A stretch of 64,000 nucleotides of DNA from Sphaerisporangium siamense (GTDB lineage Bacteria > Actinomycetota > Actinomycetes > Streptosporangiales > Streptosporangiaceae), in assembly GCF_014205275.1 (NCBI RefSeq), contig NZ_JACHND010000001.1, positions 5,084,001 to 5,148,000 of the forward strand, in the 5' to 3' direction. Positions 24,019 to 32,030 of the stretch are shown piece after piece (positions within the stretch are counted from its first letter, which is position 1; each line of letters begins with the position of its first letter). The translations under genes and the position numbers were made by a program. The notes under the pieces are model-generated. The model saw only the letters and a list, made by a program, of their open reading frames with translations. It did no database searches and was not told the origin of the DNA.

Positions 24019-25398
24019 ATGGGGACGTGGCAGTGGGCCGCGGGCCTGGTGACGGGCCCGGCGAGCCCGGAGGACCTCATCGCGGCGCGCACCCAGATGG
24101 CGCTGTCGCTCGGCTGGCACATCATCCTCGCCTGCCTGGGCGTCGGCATGCCCACGCTCATGGTCCTCATCGAATGGCGCGGCCTGCGGACCGGCGACGA
24201 GGCGTACCGGCGGCTCGCCCTCCAGTGGGCCAAGGCGATCGGCGTGCTGTTCGCGGCCGGCGCGGTGTCCGGCACCATCCTCAGCTTCGAGCTCGGATTG
24301 CTGTGGCCGGCCATGATGGGCATGTACGGCCAGGTCATCGGGCTGCCGTTCGCGGCCGAGGGCGTCGCCTTCTTCATCGAGGCCATCTTCCTCGGCATCT
24401 ACCTGTACACCTGGAACCGCGTGTCGCCCAAGGCGCACCTGCTCGCCGGCCTGCCGGTGGCGATCTCGGGCGCCCTGTCGGCCTTCCTGGTGGTGTGCGC
24501 CAACGCCTGGATGAACACGCCGGTCGGCTTCACCGCGGCGGGCGGACGGGTACGCCAGGTGAGCCCGTGGCGGGCCATGTTCAACCCGGCAGTGCCGCAC
24601 GAGACCCTCCACATGATCGTGGCGGCGTTCATGGTCGCGGGCTTCCTCGTCGCCGGCGTCTACGCGATGGGGATGCTGCGGGGCAACACCGACCGGCGCC
24701 ACCGGCTGGGCTTCGTGGTGCCCTTCACCCTCGCCGCGGCCTTCACCCCCATCCAGATCATCGTCGGCGACTACTCCGGCAAGTCCATCCACGAACTGCA
24801 ACCCGCCAAGCTCGCCGCCGCGGAGGCGCTGTTCCGCACCCAGGCGGGCGCTCCGCTCAGCATCGGCGGCTTCGTCTCCGGAGACCGGCTGCACTACTCC
24901 ATCGAGGTGCCGAAGGCGTTGTCGCTGCTGGCCGGGGGCAGCTTCGACACCGTCGTCCAGGGCCTGGACCGGGTGCCGAGGGCCGACCGCGCGCCGGTCG
25001 GCATCGTCCACTTCGCCTTCGACCTCATGGTGTCCATGGCGTTCGCGCTCCTCCTGCTGTCGGCCTGGTTCGCCTGGAGCTGGTGGCGCAGGCGCGACCT
25101 GCCCCGGTCGCGCTGGTTCCTCCGCTTCGCCGCGCTGTCCGGCGTGGCGGCGGTGGTCGCCACCGAGGCGGGCTGGACGGTCACCGAGGTCGGCAGGCAG
25201 CCCTGGACCGTGTACGGCCACATGCGCACCGCCGACGCGGTGAACCCCGCCCCGGGCCTGTGGGCCGGATTCGCCCTCGTCCTGCTCGTCTACCTCGTGC
25301 TGACCGTCGTCATCCTGTACGTGCTGCGCCTGCTCAGGACCGAGCGTCCAGTCGCGCCCCAGGAACCCGAGGAACTGCCCCAGGCGAGGGCGCGCTGA
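24019..25398 (+). CDS. cydA: Cytochrome bd-type quinol oxidase subunit I
   Basis: The product is 459 residues with about nine membrane spans. The N-terminal RTQMALSLGWHIILAC carries the haem-ligand His. Further conserved segments are GLPFAAEGVAFFIEAIFLGIYLYTW in order, NAWMNTPVGF, VPHETLHMIVAAF and the GRQPWTVYG motif. The quinol-binding loop is short, as in the cyanide-insensitive subgroup. With CydB it oxidises quinol and reduces oxygen to water at low oxygen tension. The stop overlaps the cydB start (TGATG), giving translational coupling. ATG 24019 is preceded by GGGGGAGAGGCGG. Confidence 0.95.
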   Translation: MGTWQWAAGLVTGPASPEDLIAARTQMALSLGWHIILACLGVGMPTLMVLIEWRGLRTGDEAYRRLALQWAKAIGVLFAAGAVSGTILSFELGLLWPAMMGMYGQVIGLPFAAEGVAFFIEAIFLGIYLYTWNRVSPKAHLLAGLPVAISGALSAFLVVCANAWMNTPVGFTAAGGRVRQVSPWRAMFNPAVPHETLHMIVAAFMVAGFLVAGVYAMGMLRGNTDRRHRLGFVVPFTLAAAFTPIQIIVGDYSGKSIHELQPAKLAAAEALFRTQAGAPLSIGGFVSGDRLHYSIEVPKALSLLAGGSFDTVVQGLDRVPRADRAPVGIVHFAFDLMVSMAFALLLLSAWFAWSWWRRRDLPRSRWFLRFAALSGVAAVVATEAGWTVTEVGRQPWTVYGHMRTADAVNPAPGLWAGFALVLLVYLVLTVVILYVLRLLRTERPVAPQEPEELPQARAR

Positions 25399-26411
25399 TG
25401 GACCTCGCGCAGATCGTGCTCATCGTGATGTGGGCCGGCGTCACCCTGTACGCGCTGCTGGCCGGGGCCGACTTCGGCGCGGGCGCCTGGGACCTGCTGG
25501 CCGGGCGCAGCCGCGAGGGCATGCCCCGCCGCGAGTTCATCGAGCGGGCGATCGGGCCGGTCTGGGAGGCCAACCACGTCTGGCTCATCTTCGTGCTCGT
25601 GGTGCTGTGGACGGGCTTCTCCGGCGTCTTCGCCGCCGTGATGTCCACCCTCTACATCCCGCTGACGCTCGCCGCGCTCGGCATCATCGCCAGGGGGACG
25701 GCCTTCGCGTTCCGCAAGGCGGCGCGCAAGCTGTGGCAGCAGCGCCTGTTCGGCGGCGCCTTCGCCCTCTCCTCGGTGCTCACGCCGTACTTCTTCGGCG
25801 CGGTCGCGGGCGGCATCGCCTCGGGGCGGGTGCCGCCGGGCCTGGCCCGGGGGAGCATCTTCACGAGCTGGCTCAACCCGACCTCCGCGCTGGGCGGCGT
25901 GCTCGCCGTCCTGGTGTGCGTGTACCTGGCGGGAGCGTACCTGTGCGGCGACGCGACCCAAGGGGGGCGGCCGGACCTGGCGGAGTGGTTCCGTGTGCGC
26001 GCGCTGGCCGCGGCCGCGGTCATCGGGGTGGTCGCCCTGGGTGGCATCGCGATCCTGTGGTGGGACGCCCGGCCGCTGTACGAGGGGCTCACCCACCGGG
26101 CGCTGCCGGTCCTGCTGGCGAGCGTGGTGTTCGGCGCGGCCTCGCTGGTCCTGCTGTGGTACAGGCTCTACTCGCTGGTCAGGGCCGCGGCGATGCTCGG
26201 CGTCATCACGATCCTGTGGGGCTGGCCGCTCGCGCAATATCCCGTCATGCTGCCGCCGGCCCTGACCTACCGGCAGGCGGCCGCGGAAATGTCGGTGCTG
26301 GCCGCCACAATCATCGTCATCGCGGTGGGCGTGCTCCTGATCGTTCCGTCCATGGCGTGGCTGATCAGCGTCCAGCGGCGCGGTCTGCGCGGCGGCGAGC
26401 CGCCGCCCTGA
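25398..26411 (+). CDS. cydB: Cytochrome bd-type quinol oxidase subunit II
   Basis: The product is 337 residues with eight or nine membrane spans. Family signatures are the N-terminal LLAGADFGAGAWDLLAGR, the GPVWEANHVWLIFVLVVLWTGF region (listed in two parts) and the RGTAFAFRKA loop. It stabilises CydA in the oxidase complex. No cydCD assembly transporter genes follow. The ABC exporter 200 bases downstream is a single full-length half-transporter behind its own promoter and is more likely unrelated. Confidence 0.94.
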   Translation: MDLAQIVLIVMWAGVTLYALLAGADFGAGAWDLLAGRSREGMPRREFIERAIGPVWEANHVWLIFVLVVLWTGFSGVFAAVMSTLYIPLTLAALGIIARGTAFAFRKAARKLWQQRLFGGAFALSSVLTPYFFGAVAGGIASGRVPPGLARGSIFTSWLNPTSALGGVLAVLVCVYLAGAYLCGDATQGGRPDLAEWFRVRALAAAAVIGVVALGGIAILWWDARPLYEGLTHRALPVLLASVVFGAASLVLLWYRLYSLVRAAAMLGVITILWGWPLAQYPVMLPPALTYRQAAAEMSVLAATIIVIAVGVLLIVPSMAWLISVQRRGLRGGEPPP

Positions 26412-26460
26412 CCCGTCCCGCGCGCCCGGCCCGCCGTGCACGGCGGTGACACACGGGTCC

Positions 26461-26491
26461 TTGACCTCAATATTAGTTGAGGTTCTAGGGT
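26461..26491 (+). promoter_or_regulatory. Promoter with 19-bp spacer containing a SoxR/MerR-type dyad
   Basis: A -35 element TTGACC (26461-26466) and a -10 element TAGGGT (26486-26491) are separated by 19 bp. Inside the spacer region is a dyad ACCTCAA-TATTAG-TTGAGGT (26464-26483), matching the CCTCAA-N6-TTGAGG core of SoxR-class operators. MerR-family activators work on exactly such over-long spacers, twisting the DNA to align the elements. No MerR gene is present in the window, so the regulator would act from elsewhere. It should drive the ABC exporter gene. Confidence 0.65.
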
Positions 26492-26612
26492 CCGGGGTGG
26501 ATCACCGGTCGGATCTGAGCGCACGCCCCGGTGATCGGCGACCGCCGCGAGGGCGCGGTCGGTGACCGTACGGAACGTGAGCGGCCGGAGCGCCGGGAGA
26601 CGGGGTGTCGTG

Positions 26613-28499
26613 ATGGACATGGAAGTGACGGCGTGGCATTCGCTCTACCACGCGATGCACGCCAACGAGGACCGGCGGCCCTTCTCGGGGGCGACGCTGC
26701 GGCGCATCGCCGCCTTCGCCCGGCCCCACCGCCGCATGCTCGTCTGCTACTTACTGCTCAGCGTGGTGGGCGCGGTGCTCGCCGTCGCCTCGCCCGTGCT
26801 CGCCGGGCGCGTGGTCGACGCCATCGTGCGGCGCGAGGCCCTGGACATCGTGGTGACCCTCGCCGCGCTGATCGCCGTGATCGCCCTGCTCGACGCCGGG
26901 CTCGGCCTGCTCACCCGCTGGCTCTCCGCCAGCATCGGCGAAGGTCTCATCCTCGACCTGCGCAGGGCCGTCTACGACCACGTCCAGCGCATGCCGGTCG
27001 CGTTCTTCACCCGCACCAGGACCGGGGCGCTGGTCAGCCGCCTCAACAACGACGTCATCGGCGCCCAGCGCGCCTTCAGCGACACGCTGTCCGGCGTGGT
27101 CGGCAACATCGTCATGCTGGTCCTCACCCTCGTCGTCATGGTCGGCCTGTCCTGGCAGGTCACCCTGCTGGCGCTGCTGCTGCTCCCGGTGTTCGTGCTC
27201 CCCGCGCGGCGCATGGGCTCGCGCCTCGCCCGCTTCGAACGTGAGGCGGCCGGCCACAACGCCCATATGAGCACGCAGATGACCGAGCGATTCTCCGCGC
27301 CCGGCGCGACGCTCATCAAGCTCTTCGGCAGGCCCGCCCGCGAGTCGGCCGAGTTCGCCGCGCGCGCCCGCCGGGTCCGCGACATCGGCGTGCGCACGGC
27401 GATGCTCCAGTCGGTGTTCGTCACGGCCCTCACCCTGGTGTCCGCCCTCGCGCTCGCCATCGTCTACGGCCTCGGCGGCTTCTACTCCCTGCGCGGCGGG
27501 CTGGACGCCGGCGACGTCGTCGCCCTCGCCCTGCTGCTCACCCGCCTGTACGCGCCGCTGACCGCCCTGGCGAGCGCCCGCGTCGAGGTCATGAGCGCGC
27601 TGGTCAGCTTCGAGCGGGTCTTCGAGGTGCTCGACCTCAAGCCGCTCATCTCCGACAAGCCCGATGCCCGCGCCGTCCCCGAGGGGGCGGTCTCCGTCGA
27701 GTTCGACGACGTGCGCTTCTCCTATCCCTCGGCGGACAAGGTGTCGCTGGCCTCGCTCGAAGAGGTGGCGACCCTCGACACCCGCGGCGGCGCCCAGGTC
27801 CTGCACGGGGTGTCGTTCGCGGTCGAGCCCGGGCAGATGGTCGCGCTCGTCGGCTCATCGGGCGCGGGCAAGTCGACGATCGCCCAGCTGCTGACCCGGC
27901 TGTACGACGTCGACTCCGGCGCCGTGCGGCTCTCGGGCGCCGACGTCCGCGACCTGGCCGGCGAGTCGATCCGCGACACGGTCGGCATGGTCACCCAGGA
28001 CGGCCACCTGTTCCACGAGTCCGTCCGCGCCAACCTGCTGCTGGCCAGGCCCGAGGCGAGCGAGGACGATCTGTGGGAGGTCCTGCGCCGCGCCCGCCTC
28101 GACGACCTGGTGCGGGCGCTGCCCGACGGGCTCGACACCATCGTCGGCGAGCGCGGATACCGGCTTTCGGGAGGCGAGCGCCAGCGCCTGACGATCGCGC
28201 GCCTGCTGCTCGCCCGCCCGCGCGTCGTGATCCTCGACGAGGCCACCGCGCACCTGGACTCCACCTCCGAGGCCGCCGTGCAGGAGGCGCTGGGCGAGGC
28301 CCTCGCCGGGCGCACCGCCGTCGTCATCGCCCACCGCCTGTCCACGGTCCGCGCGGCCGACCTCATCCTCGTCATCGAGGACGGCCGGGTGGTCGAGCGC
28401 GGCACCCACGTCGACCTGCTGGCCGCCGGGGGCCGTTACGAACAGCTCTACCGCACCCAGTTCGACGAGCACCCCACCCCCGAACCCGCCGCCCGCTGA
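26613..28499 (+). CDS. ABC exporter, fused permease and ATPase (half-transporter)
   Basis: The product is 628 residues. Six membrane spans (about 40-310) form an exporter-type permease. The nucleotide-binding domain has Walker A GSSGAGKST, signature LSGGERQR, Walker B VVILDEATAHLD and the AHRLST switch. It should act as a homodimer exporting a hydrophobic or toxic compound. ATG 26613 (MDMEVTAW, the N-terminus usual for this actinobacterial subfamily) was chosen over GTG 26562; GGGAG lies about 13 bases upstream. The SoxR/MerR-type promoter upstream suggests induction by redox-active drugs or metals. CydDC function is less likely because CydDC is a heterodimer. Confidence 0.9.
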   Translation: MDMEVTAWHSLYHAMHANEDRRPFSGATLRRIAAFARPHRRMLVCYLLLSVVGAVLAVASPVLAGRVVDAIVRREALDIVVTLAALIAVIALLDAGLGLLTRWLSASIGEGLILDLRRAVYDHVQRMPVAFFTRTRTGALVSRLNNDVIGAQRAFSDTLSGVVGNIVMLVLTLVVMVGLSWQVTLLALLLLPVFVLPARRMGSRLARFEREAAGHNAHMSTQMTERFSAPGATLIKLFGRPARESAEFAARARRVRDIGVRTAMLQSVFVTALTLVSALALAIVYGLGGFYSLRGGLDAGDVVALALLLTRLYAPLTALASARVEVMSALVSFERVFEVLDLKPLISDKPDARAVPEGAVSVEFDDVRFSYPSADKVSLASLEEVATLDTRGGAQVLHGVSFAVEPGQMVALVGSSGAGKSTIAQLLTRLYDVDSGAVRLSGADVRDLAGESIRDTVGMVTQDGHLFHESVRANLLLARPEASEDDLWEVLRRARLDDLVRALPDGLDTIVGERGYRLSGGERQRLTIARLLLARPRVVILDEATAHLDSTSEAAVQEALGEALAGRTAVVIAHRLSTVRAADLILVIEDGRVVERGTHVDLLAAGGRYEQLYRTQFDEHPTPEPAAR

Positions 28500-28590
28500 C
28501 CCTGCGGGGACACCTTCCGAGGGAGCTGCCGCGGCCCTCCTGAGCCGCGTGGACGTCTTGCGACGGGGGAGTGGTCGGGTGGGGCACTCT

Positions 28591-28715
28591 GGGGAGAGGC
28601 GGATGGGGCAGCGGTTCTGGAAGGCGGTGCCGGGGAGAGGCGCGGTGAGTCGGCGGTCCCAGGGGCGGTATCGGGGGGAGAGGTGGATGGGTCAGCGGTC
28701 CCAGGGGGCGGTCTC
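28591..28715. repeat. Three degenerate tandem copies of about 42 bp overlapping a gene's 3' end
   Basis: Three imperfect units each start GGGGAGAGG and contain a CGGCGGT-like block: about 28591-28631, 28632-28674 and 28675-28715. The third unit contains the stop codon and last codons of the minus-strand gene at 28692-29057, so the copies look like decayed duplications of that gene's end. Confidence 0.55.
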
Positions 28716-29057
28716 GCCCATCTTCTTGTAGTAGCGGGCGAGGTGGGCTTTGACGCCGTCCACGTCGGCCTTGGGGAGGTCGATACCGCCGCGCGCGCCC
28801 TGCATGACGGCGCCCGCGGCCATCACGGCGTGCGGCACGGCGGTGAGCCGTCCGTTCACGACGTCGGCGATGGGCAGCTTGTAGGAGCCGAACTCGTCGG
28901 GCTTGTCGCCGTCGTACCAGACGTGGGCCTCGCGGTAGCGGGCGTTGGGCTCCTCCTCCGCGCCCGCCCATTCCCGGACGCGCTTGTCGGCGGCGGCCCC
29001 GTCCCACTCGCGTTCACGGTCGGCCAGCGGCAGGTCCTGGAACTTGACGACGGTCAT
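28692..29057 (-). CDS. Small protein resembling a phage prohead-protease-associated domain
   Basis: The product is 121 residues. The stretch DEFGSYKLPIADVVNGRL, then AVMAAGAVMQGARGGIDLP and VKAHLARYYKKMGE, resembles a C-terminal module often attached to HK97-type prohead proteases in actinophages. The same module also occurs as stand-alone chromosomal genes. No other phage genes are nearby, so this is probably a domesticated or independent version rather than a prophage. ATG 29057 begins MTVVKFQDLP, and a GGAG lies close upstream. The function is unknown, and my family match is from memory of motif pattern only. Confidence 0.6.
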   Translation of the reverse strand: MTVVKFQDLPLADREREWDGAAADKRVREWAGAEEEPNARYREAHVWYDGDKPDEFGSYKLPIADVVNGRLTAVPHAVMAAGAVMQGARGGIDLPKADVDGVKAHLARYYKKMGETAPWDR

Positions 29058-29236
29058 GGTGGCACTCCTCCCCGAGCCGCGCGGGACGCGCGTACATGGC
29101 TGGCCTACCCGTTAACCGGCCCTCAAACGAGCGCGCGCGCCCGGGGCAGCAGCGGGATGAGTGCGGCCGGGGCCGGAGCGTGGCGGGGCTGTGCGGCCGG
29201 CGGTCAGGAGTGCGAGGGATCCGCGCGGGCGGGGCG

Positions 29237-29608
29237 TCAGGAGAAGGTGAGGGAGGCGCGGCTTTCCAGGGGGCCGCCGGCGAGGGCGGCGTCGACGGTG
29301 GGGTAGATGTCGAAGGCGGCGTCGATGCCGGTGAGGTTCATGATCCTTCGCGGGGTGGGGTTCAGGCAGCACAGCGCGCACGTGCCGCCGCACTTCTGCG
29401 CCTTGGCGCCCGCGCGGACCAGGACGCGCAGGCCGGAGGAGTCGATGAAGTTCAGGCGCGAGAGATCGAAGATCAGTTGAGGTGGTCTGGCGCGGAACGC
29501 CTCATCGATGTCCTCGCCCAGCCTGGGAACCCCGTTGCGGTCCACCTCGCCGATGATGGCGATGACGGTGAACTCGCGACGGTTCTCCCGACGTACCATC
29601 AACGGCAT
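29237..29608 (-). CDS. STAS-domain anti-sigma-factor antagonist
   Basis: The product is 123 residues. The STAS fold is visible in the strand FTVIAIIGEVDRNGV, and the phosphorylation motif FIDSSGLRVLV carries the conserved Ser pair. Such proteins bind an anti-sigma kinase when unphosphorylated and so free a sigma factor. No partner kinase is adjacent. ATG 29608 with GGAGG seven bases upstream was chosen over a longer frame to 29686. Two Cys close together (CALCC) are unusual for the family and could form a redox pair. Confidence 0.87.
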   Translation of the reverse strand: MPLMVRRENRREFTVIAIIGEVDRNGVPRLGEDIDEAFRARPPQLIFDLSRLNFIDSSGLRVLVRAGAKAQKCGGTCALCCLNPTPRRIMNLTGIDAAFDIYPTVDAALAGGPLESRASLTFS

Positions 29609-29876
29609 GTCGTAACCTCCACGGCTGGGGACCTGCCCCTTACAGTCTGTTCCCGGTGGACGTGCGAATACAAGAACATGGGGCACGCAAAACGTCCGGA
29701 GTCAAGTATTCACCTACGCCGGGCGCCGATGATCCGGTCCGGTCCCGGCGTCCTCCCACAAGGCCGCGCGGTGCGCCCGACCTGTGCGGACGGCGTCTCT
29801 TTGCGGTGACATGGAGCGCGCTTTGCCCATCCGGCGGGAGGCTGGTGAAGGGAAGCGCCACGCCGGGGGGAGGCGT

Positions 29877-30602
29877 ATGCGGGTCATCGGAGCGGGTTTC
29901 GGGCGCACGGGAACCCTGTCGCTGAAGGCGGCCCTGGAGGGGCTGGGCTTCGCCCCCTGCAACCACATGCGGGAGGTCATGGCCAGGCCCGCGCTCATCC
30001 ACGGCTGGCTCGCCATCGCCGAGGGCCGCTCCCGGGACTGGGACGGGGTGCTCGGCGGGTTCGACGCCACCGTCGACTGGCCCGCGGCCGCGTACTGGCG
30101 CGAACTCGCCGCGCACTACCCGGCCGCCAAGGTCGTGCTCACGGTCAGGGATCCCGAAGCGTGGTACGCGAGCATGTGCGCCACGATCTTCGACGAGGCC
30201 CGCGCCCACGGGCCCGGGGTACGGCTCCTGTCGCGGCTCAGCGCCGACTACCGCGCGTTCCGCCGCATGGCCTACCTCGCCGTGCTCCATCGGGCGCTCG
30301 ATGACGTGGGCCCGGACAAGGAGGCGCTGATCCGGAGATTCGAGGAACACGTGCGCGAGGTGCGCGAGGCGATCCCCGCCGACCGGCTGCTGGTCTACGA
30401 CGTGCGGCAGGGGTGGCCCCCGCTGTGCGCGTTCCTCGGCGTCCCGGTACCCGACGAGCCGTTTCCCCGCCTCAACGACCGCCAGACCTTCGGCCGCCTC
30501 CTGCGAAGGTTCATGCTGCGTACAGCGTTCCGCCTTTCCCCTGCCCGCGGCCGCCGGCCCCCGTCGCTTCCATCCCCGCGAGGAGCCCGCCCACGCTCAT
30601 GA
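29877..30602 (+). CDS. Sulfotransferase family protein
   Basis: The product is 241 residues. The N-terminal loop GFGRTGTLSLKAALEGLGF is the 5'-phosphosulfate-binding P-loop-like motif, and VRDPEAWYASM is the 3'-phosphate-binding motif. This group (Sulfotransfer_4-like) is widespread in actinobacteria, but substrates are mostly unknown. ATG 29877 has GGGGGGAGG upstream; an earlier frame start at 29784 lacks one. The last 35 residues are Arg/Pro-rich and may be disordered. It converges on the Spo0M gene. Confidence 0.83.
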   Translation: MRVIGAGFGRTGTLSLKAALEGLGFAPCNHMREVMARPALIHGWLAIAEGRSRDWDGVLGGFDATVDWPAAAYWRELAAHYPAAKVVLTVRDPEAWYASMCATIFDEARAHGPGVRLLSRLSADYRAFRRMAYLAVLHRALDDVGPDKEALIRRFEEHVREVREAIPADRLLVYDVRQGWPPLCAFLGVPVPDEPFPRLNDRQTFGRLLRRFMLRTAFRLSPARGRRPPSLPSPRGARPRS

Positions 30603-30648
30603 GCCGCCCCCTACCGGCCTCCATGCCCGCGCTCCCGGTCCACGCGAT

Positions 30649-31443
30649 CTACCAACCCATGCCGTGGCCGCGGCGGTGGGCGAGGCCGTCCATCCAGCGG
30701 GCGATCTCGGCGGTCCAGTCCATCTGGAGGGCCTGGTCGTGGCCGACCTGGAAGCGGCCGTAGACGTCCTGTCCCGAGGTGAACAGGCCGCCGCGCTTGT
30801 CGGCCTCCAGGACGACCGCCAGGCCGTGCGGGTCGGCGACGAACGTCAGCTCGACCTCGTTCACGCGGCCGGCCCACTGCGCGGGCGGGTAGTACTCGAT
30901 CTCCTGGAAGAACGGCAGGCGCTGGTGCAGGCCGTGGATGCGGCCCGCCTCCATGTCGGCCTTCTTGAGGTGGAAGCCGAGCCGGGCGAAGGCGTCGAGG
31001 ACGCGCTCCTGCGAGGGCAGCGGCATGATCGCCACGGGGTCGAGGTCGCCCTTGTCGACGGCCCTGGCCACCGAGAGCTCGGTGCGCACCCCGACCGTCG
31101 CGCCGGGCAGCGGGCCCCCGGGCGCCTCGGTAATCGGCGTCTCCCAGGGGATGGGGACCCCGAAGGGAACGGCGTGCCGCCGGCCCGCGCCCAGATGGAA
31201 GGGCCCGGAGACCCTGACCTGGAAGAACTCGGAGGTTCCGGTGTGCTCGTTGTCTCCGGACTCGATCTCGACGCGCGTGACCAGCCCGAGCGCGATGTAC
31301 TCGACGTCGAAGTCGAGATCGCCGCCCTGGACGCGCACCTCTCCGCTCAGCGTCCCGCCGGGGCGCACGCGCGGCGTGGCGAGGACCGTGTCCACCGAAG
31401 GACCCCCGACCCCCAGCGCTCCCAGCATCCTCTTGAAGACCAC
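30649..31443 (-). CDS. Spo0M (SpoOM) family sporulation-control protein
   Basis: The product is 264 residues with the arrestin-like Spo0M pattern: an N-terminal VFKRMLGALGVGGPSVDTVL, the strand GGTLSGEVRVQGGDLDFDVEYIALGL (in order) and VPFGVPIPWETPI. Family members modulate sporulation or stress physiology by an unclear mechanism. GTG 31443 was chosen because AGGAGAGG lies just upstream and the protein then begins MVFKRML as in homologues; ATG 31464 is the alternative. It stands alone between the sulfotransferase and a SnoaL-like gene. Confidence 0.88.
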   Translation of the reverse strand: MVFKRMLGALGVGGPSVDTVLATPRVRPGGTLSGEVRVQGGDLDFDVEYIALGLVTRVEIESGDNEHTGTSEFFQVRVSGPFHLGAGRRHAVPFGVPIPWETPITEAPGGPLPGATVGVRTELSVARAVDKGDLDPVAIMPLPSQERVLDAFARLGFHLKKADMEAGRIHGLHQRLPFFQEIEYYPPAQWAGRVNEVELTFVADPHGLAVVLEADKRGGLFTSGQDVYGRFQVGHDQALQMDWTAEIARWMDGLAHRRGHGMGW

Positions 31444-31561
31444 GGCCACCTCTCCTGCTGTCATCGGGCGATGGATCGGACTCCGATCGGACCTGATCGA
31501 ACTCCGGTCGAACAGGCAACGAGCCGCGCCCGGCGGCGGTTCCCGCGTCGCGGGGCCGGTC

Positions 31562-31927
31562 TCACCCGGCGGGCACGACGAACTCGGGGCGGTCCAGCAC
31601 GCGCAGCCAGGTGCCGTCCGGCTGGCGGCGCGCCACCTGCGCCCGCGCGCCCGCGCCGTCCTTCGGCGGGGTGGAGGTCAGCGCCAGATCGCCGCTGACC
31701 AGCGTGGGAAGCGGCGTCTCCGGCTCGAAGCGCGGCCCCTGGGCCAGCACCTTCTCCCACAGCGCGCGGATCGCCGCGCGGCCCGTCGTGAAGCTCCCCG
31801 GCGGGTAGGCCATGACGGCGTCCTCCTCGTAGAGGGCCGCGACGCCCTCGGCGTCGCCGGCGTTGGCGCGTTCGACGAACAGGCGGGTGAGGTCCTCGGG
31901 CTCGCGGGCACGCTCGCGTTCGGTCAT
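31562..31927 (-). CDS. SnoaL-like/NTF2-fold small protein
   Basis: The product is 121 residues. The pattern DLTRLFVERANAGDAEGVAALYEEDAVM is the first helix pair of an NTF2-like cone fold (DUF4440/SnoaL_2 type), with FTTGRAAIRALWEKVL next. Such proteins are small enzymes or ligand binders. It diverges from a LysR regulator across 103 bases, the classic layout for a LysR target. The ATG at 31927 has GGAGGATC just upstream. The reaction is unknown. Confidence 0.8.
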   Translation of the reverse strand: MTERERAREPEDLTRLFVERANAGDAEGVAALYEEDAVMAYPPGSFTTGRAAIRALWEKVLAQGPRFEPETPLPTLVSGDLALTSTPPKDGAGARAQVARRQPDGTWLRVLDRPEFVVPAG

Positions 31928-31992
31928 GACGATCCTCCGATCTCGTGATCTCTGCTGACAGGACCAAGCCTGGCAAGGAGGCCGTCAGAAGT

Positions 31993-32012
31993 CCAACAGA
32001 TGGTTCTGCTGG
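31993..32012. promoter_or_regulatory. Candidate LysR operator
   Basis: An inverted repeat CCAACAG (31993-31999) and CTGCTGG (32006-32012), with one mismatch and a 6-base centre, lies in the divergent region 19 bases before the LysR start. Position and size fit a LysR recognition site. Confidence 0.4.
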
Positions 32013-32030
32013 GATCTAGAATCAGCTGTT

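Noticed and set aside
24019-28499. cydAB followed by an ABC transporter as a cydABCD operon
   Set aside because: The ABC gene has its own MerR-type promoter and encodes one homodimer-type exporter, whereas CydDC is a heterodimer from two genes.
28692-29057. Prophage remnant
   Set aside because: Only one phage-like domain; no integrase, terminase, capsid or attachment-site repeats around it.
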